Of a DNA stretch of 64,000 nt, positions 45,849-58,934 are shown one piece after another. Numbering within the stretch: position 1 is the stretch's first letter; each line of letters begins with the position of its first letter. The notes beneath the pieces were generated by a model that had not been told where the DNA came from, did no database searches, and saw nothing but the letters and a program-made list of their open reading frames with translations. Made by a program: the position numbers and the translations under genes. The stretch is from Canna indica (lineage: Eukaryota; Streptophyta; Magnoliopsida; Zingiberales; Cannaceae), in NCBI GenBank assembly GCA_034359265.1, contig CP136898.1, positions 2,172,501 to 2,236,500 on the forward strand, given 5' to 3'.

Positions 45849-46400
45849 ATTGATTTAAGTTTTGGTAGCTTTTCTTGTCTGATCTATTGAAGATTTTGAC
45901 GCATCGCGTGGTTGATAAAGTAGGTATTGTCCTCGATTTCATTTTTGGATAACCTTTCTTCGTCATTTGGACTGAAGGTTTGAGGCATCAGCGGTGGTTG
46001 GCCTATTTTGTTCGAAGGTTTATCAAAGTCTTATTTTCTTTGTTGTTCAGTTCAAGGCGTTTGTCGTTCCTGCGATTGCTGAGGTTTATTTGATTAAAGG
46101 TTTCGGGGCCTCTGCAGTGGTTGATCTTGTCTGTATAATGTGGATTTGTCAGTGTAACACTGTCTAATTAATGGTGATTTTGCTCGTTCTGTTAGATTCA
46201 TCAAAACCCCACTACTCTTGTTGTTTATATATTCAGCATGTTGGTTGTTTATTCGATTTCTGAGGCTTATTGGACCTAGATTTTGTTGCTTCTGCTGTGG
46301 TTCATCTCGTCTGTATATTCTGGATTTCTTTGTGCTTCAATTTTATAATGCTGGCTGTGCAAATGATGTCTGGATTGATGGTGATTTTGCTTGGTTTGGT
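45849..46400 (+). repeat. continuation of the ~390-bp array, diverged
   Basis: After the viral fragment the array resumes with 'ggtagcttttcttg', 'gatgcatcgcgtggttga'-like and 'gaggcatcagcggtggttgg' blocks. It then decays into related but diverged units ending 'gtggttgatcttgtctgtat' and 'gtggttcatctcgtctgtat' at about 46120 and 46300. Confidence 0.6.
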
Positions 46401-47639
46401 GGATTTCTGAAAAGCCTACTTCGCCACTCGTTTATTTCTTCAGAATGTTGGTCAATTTATGCTATTGCTGTGATTGTCTGGTTAATCCTTTTCATTCTTT
46501 GAAATATCATGTATGCGGTGATTGTACAGTTTAGTGGATAGTTGAGAATATTTTGATCCTTCTGCTTGTAGCACTTAAGCTCGAACTGCAATGCAATCCT
46601 CACTAAAATATTTTTCTTGTAGGCTGAGCTATTGTGTAGTAACCATGTTTTATAAGTGAATTGAGTTGTTGTGTGATAGGTTCTCAATTTTTTATGTGTG
46701 TCTCGAGTATAGAGGTATTATTGTTTTAGATGTTGACATGAATTCACTATCACAAATTTATTCGGACAGGCATGATAAAATTTATCCCTGATGTATGGTT
46801 TGAAATCAAACTATAAATTTTAGCCGAAGGAGATGTTTTATCATTTGAATAACAAATTAATTCACCTTTATTTGTTGAAATACTTCTACTCTTGTCATTA
46901 TTTCTCAGTTTACATAGTTGCATAAGATATCCGAATAGAAACATATTGTGTTATTTTTCTCGTTTTAGTAATTACAATGATATTTATGTCATTCTAATAC
47001 AATTTTTATGATACTTTTTTATTTTGATAATTTATATATAGTAGAAGATCAAATTAGCTCTTTGAGTTAGTATTTATGTTCAAAATTTCTGGAATCCAGA
47101 GTATTTGCTATTTTGTAATATTATCAATTTTCTTTTACACTGTTTGGATTAATGTCATGTTGCCATCTAATTATGAAGTTGAGCAATATTGGTAATGTTA
47201 TTCCCTAGTTGAAATACTGCTACTAGTCTCTTAGCTTTAGTAATTATAGGTTGTTCAAATAGGAAGAACAAAAATGGGCCCTCATTGATTGCAGTAATTC
47301 ATTTTGTTATTCTTGGACAACTGTTCTACTCTTCAAAAAATTTCAATACTTATTCATTAGGGTGTTTTTGAAGTGGTTCTCCAATTAGTACTCTTAATAT
47401 ATAGTGTTTATTCAATATTTTAATATTAATATTATTTTTGGATACCCTTTTAAATTATCGATATTGAATATATAGCCATATTTAATTTAATATATCATTT
47501 ATCCTTATAAATTTATAAATATAGCATACATGCTGTTGTTACCATCAATTTCATTAACATAAGTTAATTTTTGTAGTTGATAAAAGAAAATTTATTTTTT
47601 TTAATTACATAAAATTGCTAATACACTAAATACTCTCCT
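46401..47639. other. AT-rich DNA between the two arrays, no gene seen
   Basis: No recognisable ORF on either strand. The copy-2 equivalent (about 60330-61560) is nearly identical, with a few small indels. A 15-bp difference lies nearby at about 46350, within the diverged array. Confidence 0.45.
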
Positions 47640-50560
47640 AACTAGCTTTTTGACTCGGCAGTTACTAGGACACGTGTGTTTCTTGGAAGGATATGATGTT
47701 GAAAATTTTGATCAAATAGAAGAGACAATAGCAGAGACAATATGGGATAACTTGCTCTAGGGGCTTGACACAAACATCCGTAGTTCCATATTTTGTGAAA
47801 CATCCTCACAAAATTGAGTTTGAACTCAAACTATATATATAGTGTGAAGGATAATAGTGTGAAGGATATCTTTACTGAGTTTGAACGCAAAATACATATT
47901 TTTGCATGAACTTACCAGTCTGTTTCTTGGTAGGATATGGAGTTCAGAAATTTAATCAAATAACAAAAATTTTATGGGAGAACTTGCTTCAGTGGCTTGA
48001 CACCTTTATCTGTAGCACAATATCCTGCGAATGACAACTATACCGAGTTTGAACTCAAAAACTTTTCCGCCTTGTCTATTTTCCTTTCTATCACCTCCTA
48101 ACTAGCTATGTGACTCAGAAGTTGTTTTCAAGTGCCTGAAGTACACATTATTGCACAAACTTATCGGGTCGTGTATGTTTCTTGGTAGGATTCGGAGTTC
48201 CAAAATTTTATCAGACACAGATAGCATGGGAGAACATGCTTCAGGGGATTGACACACATCTGTAGTTCGATATTGTGTAAATTATATCTTTATTAAGTTT
48301 GAACTCCAAGTTTTCTGCTTTCTCTATATTCTTTTCTATTGTAGCCTCCTAACTAGCTTTGTGACTCGGCAGTTACCAGGACATGTGTTTTTTGGTAGGA
48401 TATGATGTTGAAAAATTTGATCAGATAGAAGAGACAATAGCAGAGACAGTATAGGAGAACTGGCTTCAGGGGCTTGACACATGCTATCTTTTTGGACATT
48501 GCCTCCTAACTATCTGTGACTTAGCAGTTGTATTCAAGTGCCTGATACATATTTTGCATGAACTTACGAAGTTGTCTATGTTTCTTGGTAGGATATGAAG
48601 TTCATAAATTTAATCAGATTACAAAGATAGTATGGGAGAACTTGCTTCCGGGGATTGACACTTGCATCTGCAGTTTGATATAGTGTGAAGGATATCTTTT
48701 TCTGAGTTTGAACTCATAACTTTTCTGCCTTACCTATATTCCTTTCTATGCCTACTATGTAGCTGTGGGGCTCAGCATTTGTTTTCAAGTGCCAGAAGTA
48801 CATATTTTTGCATGAACTTACCACATCATGTATGTTTATTGGTAGGATATGGAGTTCAAAAGCTTAACCAGATAACAAAGTTTGAATGGGAGAACTTGCT
48901 TCAAGGGCTTGACACATGCATCTCTAGTTTGATTGTGAAGGACATGTTTACTAAGTTTGATCACATGCATCGTTGTTTTCAATTTTCAAGTCCTTGAAAT
49001 ACATAATTTTGCATGAACCTATCAAGCACATTTTTGCCATAACTTACCAGTCCCTCTTTGTTTATTGGTAGGATATGGAATTTCAAAATTTTATCAGACA
49101 ACAGTGATGATAATTTGGGAGAAGTCATTTCAGAGGTTTGACATGCATGTACGATGTTGTGTGAACTTGCAGTATGGGTAGTATGGGTGAACTTGCTTCA
49201 GGGGCTTGACACATGCATCCGTAGTATGATGTTGTGTGAAACATTCGCACAAATTGAGTTTGATCTCGAACTTTTCTACCTTATCTATATTCCTTTTTAT
49301 CATTGCCTTCTTTTTAGCTCTTTGACCCAGCAGTTGTTTAGCAGTTGTTTTCAAGAGCCTAATACATATTTTTGCACGAATTTGCCAGGCTTATATTTCT
49401 TGGTAGGATATGGAGTTCAAATATTTAATCAGATAAGAAAGTTACTATGGGGTAACTTGCTTCAGGTGTTCGACTCATGCATCTATAATTTTATTTTGTG
49501 TGAAGGATATCTTTACTGTGTTTGAACGCAAAATTATATTTTTGCATGAACTTACCAATCTATGTTTCTTGGTAGGATTTGGAGTTCAAAAATTTTATGA
49601 GACAACAAAATTTTTTTGCGAGAACTTGCTTCAGTGGCCATACACCAGTACCTGTAGCACAATATCATGCGAATGATAACTATACTTGAGTTTGAACTCA
49701 TAAACTTTTCTGCCTTGTCTACTTTCCTTTCTATCACCTCCTAACTAGCTACGTGACTCAGAAGTTGTTTACAAGTGCGTGAAATACACATTATTGCACA
49801 AACGTTGCGACTTTGGGTGAAAAATTTAAACAGAGACTTTGGGTGAACTTGCTTCAGGGGCTTGACACATGCATCTGTAGTATGATACTGTGAAACATTC
49901 ACACAAATTGAGTTTGAACTCCATCTTTTCTGCCTTATCTATATTCCTTTATATCATTGCCTTGTTTTTAGCTCTGTGGCTCAGCAGTTGTTTAGCAGTT
50001 GTTTTTAAGTGCCTAATACATATGCTTGCATGGACTTACTAGGCTGTGTATGTTTCTTGGTAGGATATGGAGTTCAAATATTTAATCAGATAACAAAGTT
50101 ACTATGGGGTAACTTGCTTCTGGGGTTCTCATGGATTTGTAATTTGATTTAGTGTGAAGGATATCTTTACTGAGTTTGAACACAAAATACATATGTTTGC
50201 ATGAATTTATCTGTCTATTTTTTCTTTGTAGGATATGGAGTTCGAAAATTTAATCAGACAACAAAAATTTTATGGGAGAATTTGCTTCAGTGGCTTGACA
50301 CCACAATATCGTGCGAATGATAACTATACTGAGTTTGAACTTAAACTTTCTGCCTTGTCTGTTTTGTTTTCTATCACCTCCTAACTTGCTATGTGACTCA
50401 AGTTGTTTTCAAATGCCTGAAATACACATTATGCACAAACTTATTAGTCCGTGTATGTTTCTTGGTAAGATTTGGAGTTTAATCAGATGATACATATAGC
50501 ATGGGAGAACATGCTTCCAGGGATTGACACACATCTGTAGATTGATATTGTGTGAGTTAT
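47640..50560 (+). repeat. ~170-490-bp tandem array, about 12 units, copy 1
   Basis: The unit landmark 'tttcttggtaggatatggag' or close variants occurs near 47674, 47929, 48178, 48389, 48580, 48832, 49057, 49397, 49563, 50055, 50222 and 50458. Each is followed by 'aacttgcttcaggggcttga', 'catgcatctgtag', 'gagtttgaactc' and 'ctaactagct' blocks. The landmark looks like a polypyrimidine tract plus AG splice acceptor, followed by a short open frame (GYGVQKFNQITK, then WENLLQGLDTCI), so the array may derive from a repeated exon-intron segment. Units differ in length through internal deletions. The peptide is not recognised. Confidence 0.8.
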
Positions 50561-50574
50561 ATCTTTTCTTAGCT

Positions 50575-51012
50575 CCTTTGTTGTTATTTTCCTTGTTATT
50601 AAACTAGGTTGCCATTGTTAGCTTGCTAGGTGTGCTAGGTTAAACACCTTAAGGTTACCTTTGTAGAATTATGTTTTGCCTATGTGAATATGTTTGAGGT
50701 GTTATCAAATGGTTGAGAAGCGAGTCATCGGTTGTATTCAAAGGGAAACACATTGTCTATAAAGGATTGGTTAGAAATCCTTAGTGTGGAGTCAAGGTAG
50801 TGGAGTAGGCGGTTGGCCGAACCACTATAATCTTTCGACTTTGCATTGCCTTGTTTTTTGTGCTTTTCGTACTCGATATCGCATATCAACTAATCGCACT
50901 TAATTTGGGTTGAAGTTGGAATTGATTTAAAAGAAATTGAATAGAAGTTAAAATTAACCCAACATTATTCAACCCCCCCCCCCCTCCCTCTAGTGTGGGT
51001 ATTTGAACAACA
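50575..51012 (+). mobile_element. Copia-type LTR fragment
   Basis: The stretch 'ggttagaaatccttagtgtg', 'gtaggcggttggccgaacca', 'cgcatatcaactaatcgcac' and 'aacccaacattattcaaccc', then a C run and 'tctagtgtgggt', ending near CAACA, is the layout of the R/U5 part of plant Ty1-Copia (SIRE/Maximus-like) LTRs. No internal coding region follows. It interrupts the tandem array at about 50560. Ends and TSD could not be fixed. Confidence 0.65.
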
Positions 51013-51431
51013 ATTGATTTTATTAAGCATATTGCTAATAATTTTGGTACTATTTTACTTTCTTTTCCAAGAGACAAATATGTTCGAGTGTGTGTTGAAG
51101 TAAATCTTGCTTTATCCCTTCGGTAAGGAATCTGGATTTCGATTGATGAATATGAAAATTTGATGATAACAAACTTATTCTAATGAGTTTATCAAGTGTT
51201 TGATCTCAGGTTGAGGTTACGATATGCGCACAAACGTCGTTGGGAGAAATACCAAAAATTGGCAAAAATGGATCCGTACGTCGTAGATCGAGTAGAAAAT
51301 CTAGAGTTAGAAATAGAATTCATGTAATATGTCTCGAGATATATATCCTAAGCCTAATTGTAATATTATCCAAGTCACAACTTGGCAACGGAACCCGGAA
51401 GCGAAGCGCGCAAGAAAAACCTTATATATCC
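51013..51431 (+). mobile_element. LTR 5'-like segment, cut at the duplication junction
   Basis: From about 51093 ('tgttgaagtaaatcttgc') to 51260 the text 'tttgatgataacaaacttat' and 'tatcaagtgtttgatctcag' resembles the beginning of Copia LTRs. The segment therefore looks like an LTR start placed after an LTR end. It stops at 51431, where the second copy of the 14-kb unit begins. Confidence 0.45.
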
Positions 51432-52660
51432 TAAGCAACACGACAAACATGAAACTAAACCTTAATATAAGTCTTAATTCGCGGCATAAATACTTGCTCT
51501 GATTTGTCGTATATAAAATTGGACCAACCGACCAACAATATAAGTATAATCAATCTAATAATTAACTGATTTTATTCATGTGATATTGAAACCAATAAAT
51601 TACCATTTTGATTTTCAGTCTGCTACAAAGTCCAGTTCCTAAGCCATGAGTGACAAAGCAGTCATCCGATAGCATGATCTTTAAAGAGATTACAAAAGAA
51701 CATATTTAAACTTGTAACTAATTGACATATTACACTTGGTATCTCACAGGGATGAGATATTAAGGATTACAAGAATAAATTAAAATGTATGAATATCAGG
51801 TGTACTAAGTCCCATCTTCACAGAGACTTGCAATTGGGATACCCACCCCTTCTGAATCATTTAGTGGACAAGAGCTCTAATATCGCTTTCACTTATGCCA
51901 AAGACAAAGACCAAGGTAGTGTCCACAGGCTTTCTGACGTAAAATGATTACTACAAAATTTAAGGTAAGAGAAAATGTAGAGGAATTTGTTATATTATCC
52001 AGGGATAAGAAGATTGCTTCATTATCAAGTGAAATAAAAAAGGTTTTGTTACACAAATTTTTTATGCCAGCATTAAAGAGATTAAAAATCTGATTAGCTT
52101 GACTAGAATTAAACAATGAACATGGAGCAAAAAAGATTTAGGATTGGATTAAGGAAGGAAATAAGATATGAGGAAATACAAAAGAAAATGAGATAAAGAA
52201 CTGTTGATACATTTCAACAAGTACATGCATGTTTAGAACCTGAAATTGATCAGTAGACTTTATTCAAACAGTAACAAAACAATGAATTTACCAACACATA
52301 CATCCAAATCAGCCCAAAGTAAATTGTGCCTGCCAACACATCCCTACGTTTGATTTCCCATACTTAAAAATTCAAAAAAGCAAAGAAAAGCTATATCCCT
52401 CAAGAGACCTGACCAAAAATGAGTCAACTTTTTCTCCTGATAAGGTAACGTCTTGGTTTTGTGATTCTTTTTCTCTATTCCAAAAACTCAACACGATCTG
52501 AACATGTTTATACCTCTAGAAGTCAGAATTGATATACAAAAAAAAAGTTAAACAGACATAACATATAACAACCATAACATGGTCACCGTATTCAAGGATT
52601 GCAAAAGGAATGCAATTGTACAGTAGGGTAATTAAGATCCCGAGAAATAGATGGAATTAC

Positions 52661-53375
52661 CTCGTTATAACATCAGATAACTGCTTCGAAATAACAGGTG
52701 CTACATCGGCTGGTCTCCCGGGTCGAACAGTTGGTGAACAAATTGGTGGCATGTGAAACTCAATAGCTAGACACATAATAAAAATCAAAGGCAAAATAAG
52801 GGCAAATCCAAAAGCTATTAAGCAATAAACCCTGGAAAGAGCAAACATGACAGACCCAACGAGCCCTCATCAGGCGCCTCTGCAGAAGGGGTCATGACCT
52901 CAAGCTTGACCGCTGCCAGCATTGTCTGCGCATCGGCATAAGCATTTCATCGAGCATGTGGTGCACATGAACCGAAAACCAATTTCGTCACTCGAAAAGA
53001 AAAAATGTAAAAGGACAAGAAGAAAGAGAACACGAACAGTGTCGCCAATCTTGACCGAAGAAGAACCATGAGCAGAAGCAATCGGACCTGTCGAAGATGG
53101 CAGAAAATAGTTCGAAATCAGGGTGAGAATATGCTGATGCACAATAATTAAAAAGAAGGGGAGAATGAGAGGGGAGAGTGACCAAGGGCGACGGAGGTAT
53201 CACGGGCGCGGTGGAGGGGGCGGGCGTCGGGGCGGACGTAGTTTTGGAGGTAGCGCTCGTAGAAGGGGAGAGGAAAGAGGCGGCGGTACGCTTCCACCTC
53301 CATGTCCCCCGCGCCGAATCCTCCAGCGCCACCGCCACCGCCGCCGCTACCACCAGCAGTCGAGGCCGCTGCCAT
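52661..53375 (-). pseudogene. RRP43: RRP43 5' partial duplicate, exons 1-4 only
   Basis: Exons at 53375-53183, 53087-53038, 52925-52856 and 52766-52661 match exons 1-4 of the complete gene with the same splice sites. Exons 5-8 (the second half of the first RNase PH domain and all of the C-terminal domain) are absent because the breakpoint at 51432 falls in intron 4. Downstream of the last exon, transcription would run through the shared part of intron 4 into the LTR-like segment. It could give only a fragment of roughly 140 residues, so it is a truncated pseudogene. The upstream flank is duplicated too, so it may still be transcribed. Confidence 0.92.
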
Positions 53376-53577
53376 GTATCCCTATCACACAACACGATGC
53401 CGACGCCGCGAAACCAAATCGCGTGGTAGTTTTGAGCATAACACGAGCAGGTTGTGACTTCTCATGTAACCCCTCTCAAGTCTCAATACAACCCACTGAG
53501 TTGAAATGGGCTCTGATGGACTCGCAATACAACCCACTGAGTTGAGCCGAACACGGCCCGTCGTTATTCGATGTGTT

Positions 53578-55610
53578 TATATATTTTAACTTTGAGAGAA
53601 GTGTATATTTTGTCCTATAAATTTTTTATTCTTTAAATTTTTGTCCTATAAAATTTATTTTAATATTTCTAGTTCTATAAATTTGCTCCATAATACATAT
53701 TTTATCATATTCGTGACGCTCCGTTAACTCTCTGTCAATGTGGACTAACGTCGTTCATGCACGTTCACATGTATGATCATATAAATTTCATTTCGAAATT
53801 TTCAGTCATATATGTTTGTCTCATAGCACAGAGTTGATCCAATATATTTGCCCTGTATCGCACGCCTCCACCCTGCTCATAGATCCGCCCGACGTAGGGA
53901 TGGCAAAAAAATCCGTTTAGATGGGTACCAACGGGTATTTACCTGTTTATAACGAGTATGGGGGGTAGTTTTGTACCCGCGGGTAATTTTTTTTTACCCG
54001 TTTAATAAACGAGGTGGGTGCGGGTATTATAGTACCCGTACCCACGGGTACCCGTTACCTGTGAAATTTATTAAATTACATATTTACCCCTTATGTATAC
54101 TTAAAAAAACCCTAAGTTACTGCCCTAAAATAATTCCCCAAAGAGTCAAGAGACTCAAGACCCCAACACGTCGCAATGCCGCACGCCTCCTCCCTGCTCA
54201 CAGATCCATCGCCCGATGCCCGAGTGCTCGACATCCGCTCGACGCGCGACGCCTCACATATCCATCGGGATCACGCCGCAGTGCCGCACGCCTCCACCCT
54301 GCTCACAGATTCGCTCGACGCCCGACATCCGTTCGACGCGCGACACCTCACAGATCCATCGCCTGATGCCTGACATCCGCTCGACGCACAATGCCTCACA
54401 GATCCATCGAGGTCACGCCGCAGTGCCGCACGCCTCCACCCTGCTCACAGATCCGTTCGACTCGCGACACCTCACAGATCCATCGCTCGGCGCTCCGACA
54501 TCCACTTGACGCGCGACGCCTCATAGATCCATCCCCTCGACGCGCGACGCCCGCCGGCCAGTGAGCCACTCCTCCACTCATTCTCTGGTTCTTCCCCGTT
54601 GATTATAGCTTCAATCGTCGACTTCGCAAGCATACGGAACCCAAATCAAATTATACTTCAAGTATGCTTATATTTGAATTAAGTTATCAAAATATTGTGT
54701 GATTGCACTCGAAGTATGTTTATATTTGAAATTATCAAAATATTGTGTATAGTTGAAGTAAGTTTAATTGTTTATATTTGAAGTTGTTAATTTATTATCA
54801 AAATATTGTAGTTTAGGTTTTTCTAAGTATCATGGGTACCCGTCAATACCCGTGGGCATCCGTCCCCCCCCGCGGGTAATTAAATGGGTACCCATTTCTA
54901 ATACCCGCGGGGAATAAACGGGTAGCGGGTACCCATTTATTTCACAGGGCGGGTAGCGGGTAGGCACCCCCCGTACTCGTCCCGCCCCGTTGACATCCAT
55001 ATCTGTTAACTCTTCCTCCATGAAAAATAAATAGCGTTATGTCCATGTTGACAGAGTTAACAGACAGTCATGAATAAGACCAAATCTATGTTACGAAGCA
55101 AATGTATATATGTTACGAAGCAAATCTATGTTACGGAGTTAACATATCAACTTGTCTATATGTCGATCTGTCATATAGATTTGGTCATATCCACGACAGT
55201 CTGTTAACTCTGATCGTCAACATGGATATAATATCGTTTATTTTTTCGTGAACGAATAGTTAACAGACCGTCGTGGATGAAACCAAATTCGTGTTATAGG
55301 ACAAACATGTATGACCAAATCTGTGTTACAGGACAAACATGTAGGACCAAATATGTGTTACAGGACAAACATATAGGATTGAAAATTTCGAAATGAAATT
55401 TATGAGACCAAATCAGTTAACGTGTATAAACGATGTTAGTCCACATTGACGGAGAGTTAACGAACCATCACATATATGACCAAATCCATACTGCGGAACA
55501 AACTTATAAGACTAAAAAAATCAAAATGAAACTTATATGACCAAAGTTCAAAGAATTTAAAACTTATAGGACCAAATATGTACTTCCAATATTTACAAGA
55601 AACTTTTGTT
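53578..55610. mobile_element. ~2-kb foldback element with GC-rich minisatellite, copy 2
   Basis: Duplicate of 39590-41590 with scattered substitutions. An extra ~31-bp repeat ('gaccaaat..gtgttacagg') is present near 55315-55375. The GC-rich repeats lie at about 54176-54586. Confidence 0.6.
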
Positions 55611-57639
55611 TGCTCGCAAATACAAATACAACAACTCTTATTGCAATAAATATATCAAAAAAATTATTTAGTTGGCTTTAAATTTTTTTACAGCATTTAA
55701 TATTTATAAATTGTATTTTTAATATCATTTCCAAGCTGCAAAAGACATTGCAGTCCAAAAAACTCGAAATACAAAATTACATGTTGCAAATACAATAATT
55801 AATTTGGACGATTTAAAGTGGCCAGATGGAAACGAGATAAATATCAAAGTTGTAGCTTTTTGTGTGTTGAACGTGATGATGGTGCCAAATTTTAGATCTA
55901 ATGTCGTTTGATAGAATTTTTATATTTTTCAAATTTTACATAATAATTTAAATTATTAAATTATTTTTTATAAATAATTAATTTATATAAACTAGTATTT
56001 TACTAAACTAAATGGTGATTTAGAGTATAAAATAATATTATTTTGGATCGAATAGAATATGTCGTAGTTAGTGAATTATTGTTAGAGTATAATGATAGAT
56101 TTACCATATTGCCTCTATTTACTTGTTATTGTTTCTAACTTTCGTTGAACTCCCATTGTATATTATTGTTGGATCGACTTGGGCAAATTTTTCGACCTTT
56201 AACTATATAGATCACAAGTTTTTTTTTTTTTTCTGTTGCTCATCGGTCATTGCTTGCTCATATGGTGATTTTGTGGATATTTGTGCTCGAAACTAATTAT
56301 GGATCACATATTTCAAACATTTATGCGAGCGTTCGCCGCCACTTGAAGCAGAAAAACTAGGCTCCTTTGATGCATCAGGTATTTTTGGCGTCGTCAATCA
56401 TTCGGGCGGCTCATCCGATGACGTATTGCTTCGGCCCGATAAAAAAAATTGGACATGAGAACTCAAGCTCGGCACGACGCGAAAATGAAAGGAGTCATAA
56501 TGGCTCACCCCACTAGCACGACTATGAAAAGCTAATTTGGCCACCCCTTTTCTTGACTATGGTTAGTAGGCTAGGTTGGGTCGGACCCTACATCCCTTGG
56601 CCCGACATGATAACAAGCGGGCCGAGGATGATTTTATCGTGTCGGGCTATCAAATCGGACAAAAATTATTAGACCTAGACATGAAACAATAAGTTGCAAG
56701 TACAATTGCAACTTTCATTTGCGAACAATTAAATACTTGCAAATATATATTATAACTCTACTTGTGGATAATCAACAGTAGACTACAAATTCTATTCATG
56801 AGCACTTGCTTTTACTTGCAAATAATTTTTGCAGCATTTGTAGTCACAATAAAACATCTTGTTAAAGACTTTTGCAAAAATCTTTAAATGACTAAGATTA
56901 AGAAAATGATATTTTTAGTTATAAAAAATATTTAGTCAACAAAAAAATACTAAGATACCACCCTGGATTAAAAAAGAGTAATTTTTATGTATAAAAAACA
57001 TTTTATTTGAACATTTTTTAAATTTTTTTTTTAAGTGATAAAATAAAAGGAATTACATTTAGAAACCAAAGAAAATTTAATTTTGAGATCAATTTTAGTA
57101 TTTCAAAATGTACATTACTCATTTGGAAATTTTAAGTCATTTTTAATATATATCTAAAAATTATTTCATTTTTATTATGAATTTTAAAAATTGAATATGT
57201 ATTATAATAATATAATATTACAAAGCACACTAAAAGCATGCAAGCAATAGCGTCCACAAATACTGTGTGCATTTTGAGACTAATTCTCAGATTATTTATG
57301 AAAGTATATGATAATTAATTATTTCATTCCGCAAATTCATTTTAAAGTGCTATTTTTTAATAAAAAAATTAGTTGCAAAAACAACTACAAATTTAAAGAA
57401 AAATATTATTTTCCAAAATTGATCAATATTTACATATATATTCACACTTGACAAATACTAGTTTCGAGAAGAAACTTTTTTTTTCTTCCTACAAACAATA
57501 ATTTTAAAATATATAAAATTTACTTAGTTTATTCAACTTTTTTTATTATTTGAACAATATTTTTAAATATGTTTACTTAAATATTTTTCAATATTAATAC
57601 TGTCCACGAATCGCTCAACCGATAAACCCGGTCAAAATT
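55611..57639. other. AT-rich repeat DNA, copy 2 of 41591-43599
   Basis: Same content as the first copy. The segment next to the promoter-like block retains 'ctcaaccgataaacccggtc' at about 57615, which is missing from copy 1 (near 43600) but present inverted near 1110-1135. This shows copy 1 suffered a small private deletion. Confidence 0.5.
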
Positions 57640-58934
57640 ATTGGCGGGACCATCAAATTTGACCAGCTTTCCGCGTCGACAGATAAGGATCACCAAATCA
57701 AATGTTGAGCCACCGACTCAACCACCGCCAATCTGTACCGTGTCGGTGATTGGTGAAGGAATGGATAGTTGGAAACGTTTCCCCAACAGCGCTCTCTATA
57801 AGTAGGGGATTAGGATTTAGGGGAACCCTCAAGTGATCAAAACGCGGGTGAAGTTTGATTTCACGGGCATGCTTCGAGAGCGTTCCGTCATCATTCTTTT
57901 CTTTAATCGCCTTATCTTTCTTTTTGGGTAGCTTTGCTTGGTCAGATGTCTTGAAGGTTTTGAGTTGATTGATCTCGTCAGTATAGTACTCGAATCAGTA
58001 TAGGTAGTATTTCTTCGTTGTAAGGATCGTTGATTTTGAGCCCTCGTCTTGTTGATTCGTCTGATGATCTTCGATGCCATTATGGGTAGCTTCTATTTAT
58101 CTTACGGTTCGAAGATGTTTATAGGCTTTCGTGGTTGATCTCGTCGGATGGTAATTGATTTCGATTTGGGTAGCTTTTCTTGGTTCGATGGATTGAAGAT
58201 TTTTGAGGCCTTGTCTGGTTGATCAAGTAGGTACTATATTCGATTTCTTTTTTGGATAACCTATCCTCGTATTTTGGATGGAAGGTTTGAGGCATCAGCC
58301 GTGGTTGACCTCGTTGGTTTGATCTGAATTCGTCGGTTTCTCGATGTCATAGTGCTGCCTGTGCAAATTTTGTATAGTATTCGAATCAGTATTGGTAGCT
58401 TTTTTTTGCCATAAGGATCGTTGATTTTCAGCCCTCGTCTTGTTGATTCGTCTGATGATCCTCGAAGTCATTTTGGGTAGCTTCTATTTATCGCATGATT
58501 CAAAGATGTTTGCCGGCTTTCATGGTTGATCTCGTCGGATGGTAATTGATTTCAACTTCGGATGCTTTTCTCGGTCTGATCGCTTGAAGATTTTGACGCA
58601 TCGCGTGGTTGATCAAGTAGGTTCTGTCTTCGAATTCTTTTTTGGATAACATCTCTTCAACTTTTGGATGCAAGGTTTGAGGCATCAGCCGTGGTTGACG
58701 TCGTTGGATTGGTCTGAATTCGTTGTCCTCTCGATGTCATAGTTCTGCCTGTGCAAAATTTGTTAAGCATTCGTTATCGGTATTGGCAGGCTTTCTTCGT
58801 TGTAAGGTTCGTTGATTTTGAGCCCTCGTCTTGTTGATTCGTCTGATGATCTTCGATGCCATTATGGGTAGCTTCTATTTATCTTATGGTCCGAAGATGT
58901 TTATAGGCTTTCGTGGTTGATCTCGTCGGATGGT
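57640..58934 (+). repeat. promoter-like block and ~390-bp array, copy 2
   Basis: TATAAGTA is at 57797-57804. Array landmarks lie at about 58082, 58477 and 58865, with the same spacing as copy 1. Confidence 0.8.

Larger units (their letters stand above)
37453..51431 (+). repeat. 14-kb tandem duplication, copy 1
   Basis: The sequence starting 'taagcaacacgacaaac' at 37453 starts again at 51432, and from there the two run in parallel to the end of the window. The offset drifts between about 13.92 and 14.03 kb because of small indels. The unit is therefore about 13,979 bp, joined head to tail. Contents are RRP43 exons 1-4 with upstream DNA, a foldback element, two tandem arrays, a viral fragment and an LTR fragment. 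Confidence 0.96.

Noticed and set aside
46218..46502. 94-codon plus-strand ORF with hydrophobic stretches
   Set aside because: Lies in diverged array DNA; Phe/Trp/Leu-rich content comes from T-rich sequence. Copy 2 loses 5 codons in frame, but no homology is recognised.
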